This document shows positions 60,547-64,000 of a stretch of 64,000 nt of DNA, piece after piece. The position numbers and the translations under genes are program-made. Positions within the stretch are counted from its first letter, which is position 1. Each line of letters starts with the position of its first letter. The notes beneath the pieces were generated by a model. The model saw only the letters and a list, made by a program, of their open reading frames with translations, was not told where the DNA came from and ran no database searches. This stretch comes from Gelatoporia subvermispora B (taxonomy: Eukaryota > Basidiomycota > Agaricomycetes > Polyporales > Gelatoporiaceae), in assembly GCA_000320605.2 (NCBI GenBank), contig KB445795.1, positions 1,239,867 through 1,303,866 of the forward strand, in the 5' to 3' direction.

Positions 60547-62352
60547 ATGGACGAAGACACAGACACTTTACTTGCCCTGTTGTCGAGCCTTATGGAGCCC
60601 CGTCAACTCGACCAAGCGATACTACTGGAAGCACTCGTTCGATGCGATGGAGATGTTCACCGGGCCGCACAGTCCCTATCGGCAGAGGCAACACACCGAC
60701 TCCGAGTCGCAGCTCCGACAAGTAGTACCAAACGCAAACGCGCTACAGGCCTCCACGAGTGGCTATTGCCGTCGCCAAAGAGAAAAAGCTCTACCTCCCT
60801 GATCGGAGCGCCCACCAATAAAGAGTCCATGTCTTCATACGATGAATCTCCTGAAGCCCAGGCTGGTGGGTCCAGACCGGCACGGGCAACTCCATCCAAT
60901 ACTGTTGGACCTCATCAACCTTCGACAATAACAGACGAAGCCCAATCTAGCCGAGATACAACAAGGTCTAGGAGAGCGCTCTCAAGTTCCGAATTCATGC
61001 GGATACTCCGCCCCGATCACGCTTCGGAGGAGAGGGAGAAGGTGAAGGAAACACCCCCTCGTTTCCCTCCTCTGACATTAGCGACACCAACTCTTATAGC
61101 ACAACATACGCCTTGCACTCTGCATACCTCTGTTCTCCCTGCGGAGCTCGCTTGTCGGTGAGCTTGATGCATATATGATACGCTTCTCCTATCGCTGATG
61201 CATGTTCACATAATTGTTCTCGATCTTCTAGATTATTCTACGCTATGCTTGCAGAAAGCCAAAACTGGCAAAGAAACAAATGGTGGCTCTTCGATCGTGT
61301 GGTAGAAAGTCCTCACAGGACATCTTTCTACGTGAGACAAAGTGAGAGTAAGGACGAAGATATGCATCAAGCAGCGCAATACTGGTAGAATAACCACAGC
61401 TCACATGTAAATCCTAGACTGACTATGTCTGGTGCCGTTTTTCTCCTCTAGGTATAATGGGAGACAGGTGGCGCCGCCGCCGCCGTTTCCTCCAGCCATG
61501 GAAGCCGCATGTGATTTCATCGAGAGGGTAGTCAATGCCGAAATGCGTAAACGCAAACGATTCCCGCTTGAATGGGGCGGAGAAACTGCGGACACTGGAG
61601 AAAATACCAGCGAACAAGTTATATGGCGAGCAAATGTAGCAGCGTCGAATTGTTACGAAGGAGCGAAGGAAAGTGTCGGTTATCACTCTGACCAATTGAC
61701 CAACTTGGGACCATATCCCACCATCGCAAGCCTAAGCTTAGGTATGTCAATGTACCATCACTCACATAATCCGTTGCATATGAAGACCACTAGGGACAAG
61801 TAGGACTTTTCGCCTCAGGGAGGTTGTGCCTCTGGACGAGAAGGAGGAGCGTAGCGCGAGGACATATAACATACCCTTGCAACACAATTCGGTATGTCAA
61901 TCCGCTATTTCTACATACCTTTGCGACCTGACCTCAACGCGGGCTAGTTGATCATTATGCATGCTTCAACACAAGAAATGTATAAACATTGTATTCCTCC
62001 GCAGAATGCAATAGATATGTTTCACCCGCCTTTCCCTTCGCCCTACGACGAAAAGGAGGACTTCGAGTCGGGTTTCGCATCGAATTGCAGAATCAATATC
62101 ACATTTCGGTTCTATCGACCAGATTTCAAAGCTTCCTCAATTCCGAAGTGTCGATGCGGAGTCCCTTGTATCCTACGTCCCGACATGAAGAATCGATATT
62201 CAAGCGTCGATGGTGAGCGAAAAGATATGGTCGCTAAGTATTGGTGGACATGCTATGCCGGGGCTCAGAATGACGGCAAAGGTTGTGATTTCTGGAAAGT
62301 CATGGATGTTCATCAAGAGGGACGAGGCCCTTTTGTTGGGTTTTCGAAGTAG
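60547..62352 (+). CDS. AlkB-type 2OG/Fe(II) dioxygenase with N-terminal CUE-like and C-terminal GRF zinc finger
   Basis: Predicted nucleic-acid dealkylation enzyme. The N-terminus (M-D-E-D-T-D-T-L-L-A-L-L) contains a CUE/UBA-like helical stretch, L-L-E-A-L-V-R-C-D-G-D-V-H-R-A-A-Q-S-L, a candidate ubiquitin-binding fold. A basic, Ser-rich linker follows. Exon 2 has L-F-Y-A-M-L-A-E-S-Q-N-W, then W-W-L-F-D-R and S-P-H-R-T-S. Exon 3 carries Y-N-G-R, then the H-x-D ligand in Y-H-S-D-Q-L, G-P-Y-P-T-I-A-S-L-S-L-G. Splicing gives T-S-R-T-F-R-L-R, then I-I-M-H-A-S-T-Q-E-M-Y-K-H-C-I-P, the distal His. N-I-T-F-R-F-Y-R supplies the 2OG Arg. The GRF finger closes: C-R-C-G-V-P-C, Y-W-W-T-C and G-C-D-F-W. 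About 530 residues. Confidence 0.9.
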
Positions 62353-62582
62353 ACAATATCATGAGACTTCCGTCGCTGTACAAGTATTAGTAGTCCAGAT
62401 TTTCAGAGTGCTTAGCGCTTATCATGCACGGTGCTGGGGCTTGAGCCACAGTGAATTCTTGAGTGGATTTGGTAAGATAAGCGTTAATTCTGATGATAAC
62501 ACCCGATTTGGAACTTAGCTGCGTAGCGGTTTTTTCGCTTGCACTTCACGGATCGCAGCTCTCGTCACGGTCGTGTTCTGCG

Positions 62583-63846
62583 ATGGCTTCTGCTCCTGTG
62601 TCAGTCGAGGCGGACCCCCCGTCGATATCCTCGCCGTCCTTACATAGCGCGTCTTCGTCATTCCCGTTGGCCAACTGGTACCATCGTTTCTCGTCATGGC
62701 GGAAAACACTGGATCTGCCCAACCCTGGCACCGTTGAGAACCTTCAGAAAGAAGTCAAACGTGACGCGATACAGTTTTGGCTTGCGTGAATCAGGGACTC
62801 ACATTTCTATTAGTGACATCTCTGAACAATTACTTCTTTGACGGAGGACGCGCTGACATCAACAAAACGCTCTCCGCCAGCCCACTCTTCCAGGTGACGC
62901 ACTCGTTCGCCTTGGGCTCGCAGTCAGCTCCCCCATCCTACAACTTTGGTGCTGTATTTGGTAGCAATAATGTTTGTTGTTTCAGTCGCTCTGCAAGTAA
63001 TTTTTGACCGAGTCAACTTCAGGTCTTCCTTCAAGGCAGTATTGACCACGAAGGCAATGTGAATGGGAGGTTCAACCAAGGCTGGTCGGCTAGCAATGTG
63101 TCCAAGATCCAGGCCCAGGTAAATGTTCTCGTTAGATGCTATTAGATACGTGCTAACACGTTACTTTTGTCCAGCTATCTGAACAGAAGGGCCACAGCAT
63201 GGTTCAATTGGAGCACGACTACATGGGTCAAGACTATAGCCTCAATGTCAAAGCTATGAACCCCTCTCCTCTGGATCTAACCGGCATTTACATTGGAAGC
63301 TACCTCCAGTCTCTGACGAAAAACATCGCGCTGGGTGTGGAGACTGTCCTGCAAAAGCCCACTCCTGACGTTTCAGAATCTACCACTAGCTACATCGCAA
63401 AATTCACCAGTTCGGATAAGAACTGGATTGCTACTGCGCATGTTCAACCAAGTGGTATCTTCCAGACGACGTACTGGCAGAAGCTGAGCGAGAAGTTAGA
63501 GGTCGCCGCGGATTTGCAGATGGTGGCGCTGCCGCAACGAAGAGACGCTATCGCTACGTTGTCTGCGAAATGGGACCTTCGCATGTCTACGTTCCGGGCA
63601 CAGCTTGACTCAAAAGGCAAAATATCTGCTGTGCTTGAGTCGCGTTTCGCGCCGACGTTCGCCTTCCTGGTCTCGGGAGAGATTGACCACTTCCAAGTAC
63701 GCGTACTATCGTCACTGTCTGGTTCCTTGCTGACATCTTGTCCGAAACAGAATGCTGCCAAGGTCGGTGTGGGCGTAATGGTGGAAAGCTCACCCTTGAC
63801 TCCCGAGGAGATGGGCCTGACGCAGGGGCCTCCCCCTCAGCTGTGA
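62583..63846 (+). CDS. TOM40: Tom40, channel of the mitochondrial outer-membrane import complex
   Basis: Tom40 is the beta-barrel pore that admits most nuclear-encoded mitochondrial precursors. The start M-A-S-A-P-V-S-V-E-A-D-P-P-S is preceded by a 230-bp gap after the AlkB-GRF gene. The Ser/Pro-rich N-terminus leads to P-G-T-V-E-N-L-Q-K-E-V-K, and an intron joins it to L-T-S-L-N-N-Y-F-F-D-G-G-R-A-D-I-N-K. Then F-Q-V-T-H-S-F-A-L-G-S, Y-N-F-G-A-V-F-G and the next exon V-F-L-Q-G-S-I-D-H-E-G-N. The body has M-V-Q-L-E-H-D-Y-M-G-Q-D-Y-S-L-N-V-K and Y-L-Q-S-L-T-K-N-I-A-L-G-V-E. The end matches the family: A-A-K-V-G-V-G-V-M-V-E-S-S-P-L-T-P-E-E. About 360 residues. Confidence 0.95.
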
Positions 63847-64000
63847 TTGCTGTGTAGTTCACGCATGCATTTACTAGAGTTACTGTATGGTATCAACCTC
63901 CTGCTCTTCTTGATGGCATTCGTCATGTGATGTTGCAAAGTCATACATACACGTTCTGGATCGCTTTCGAGTGTGGAGTGTCCACACGATAAATATCTCC

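Noticed and set aside
1..64000. CRISPR array, rRNA, tRNA, integrated phage or virus
   Set aside because: No regular spaced repeats and no viral or RNA gene signature; the content is a eukaryotic nuclear locus. Small tRNAs in gaps could be missed by eye.

Overview
This is a 64 kb stretch of nuclear DNA from a filamentous basidiomycete fungus, most likely an Agaricomycete of the wood-decay kind. The evidence is that nearly every gene is cut by many short GT-AG introns of about 45-65 nt, with genes packed on both strands. The content is fungal: NADH-glutamate synthase as one fused polypeptide, Knr4/Smi1, Sog2, Eaf1/Vid21, GH55 and GH5 beta-1,3-glucanases, and a membrane-anchored P450 of basidiomycete type. 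The exact lineage is inference. I found no rRNA, tRNA, CRISPR or intact transposon.

Layout. 0.9-3.3 kb: a mitochondrial-carrier-like gene (-) and an ALKBH7-type dioxygenase (+) lie head to head. 3.3-7.5 kb is gene-poor, with a decayed-looking minus-strand coding segment. 7.5-9.0 kb: LST8 (TOR complex WD40 protein). 10.7-17.8 kb: NADH-glutamate synthase, 13 exons. 18.1-19.3 kb: ECO1/ESCO cohesin acetyltransferase (-), with three ACGCGT boxes upstream. 19.7-23.2 kb: secreted GH55 glucanase (-). 23.2-27.2 kb is gene-poor. 27.2-30.0 kb: GH5 exo-beta-1,3-glucanase with a type II membrane anchor. 30.2-35.3 kb: a 71-residue small protein and Eaf1/Vid21 (NuA4). 35.9-38.3 kb: cytochrome P450. 39.4-41.5 kb: Knr4/Smi1. 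42.0-46.9 kb: two tandem succinyl-CoA:3-ketoacid CoA transferase genes. 47.3-48.6 kb: twinfilin. 48.9-51.7 kb: Pep7/Vac1 (FYVE). 51.8-55.1 kb: Sog2. 55.8-58.3 kb: Spb4 DEAD-box helicase. 58.6-60.3 kb: M24 Xaa-Pro aminopeptidase-like protein. 60.5-62.4 kb: an AlkB-type dioxygenase carrying a GRF zinc finger. 62.6-63.8 kb: Tom40.

Most of this is conserved housekeeping sequence rather than an accessory island. Loose functional themes are cell-wall glucan and morphogenesis (GH55, GH5, Knr4, Sog2), mitochondria (carrier, ALKBH7, SCOT pair, Tom40) and two separate AlkB-family dioxygenases. Many genes are fragmented across reading frames. Their structures here were rebuilt by following splice junctions by eye, so terminal exons and starts are less certain than the core calls.
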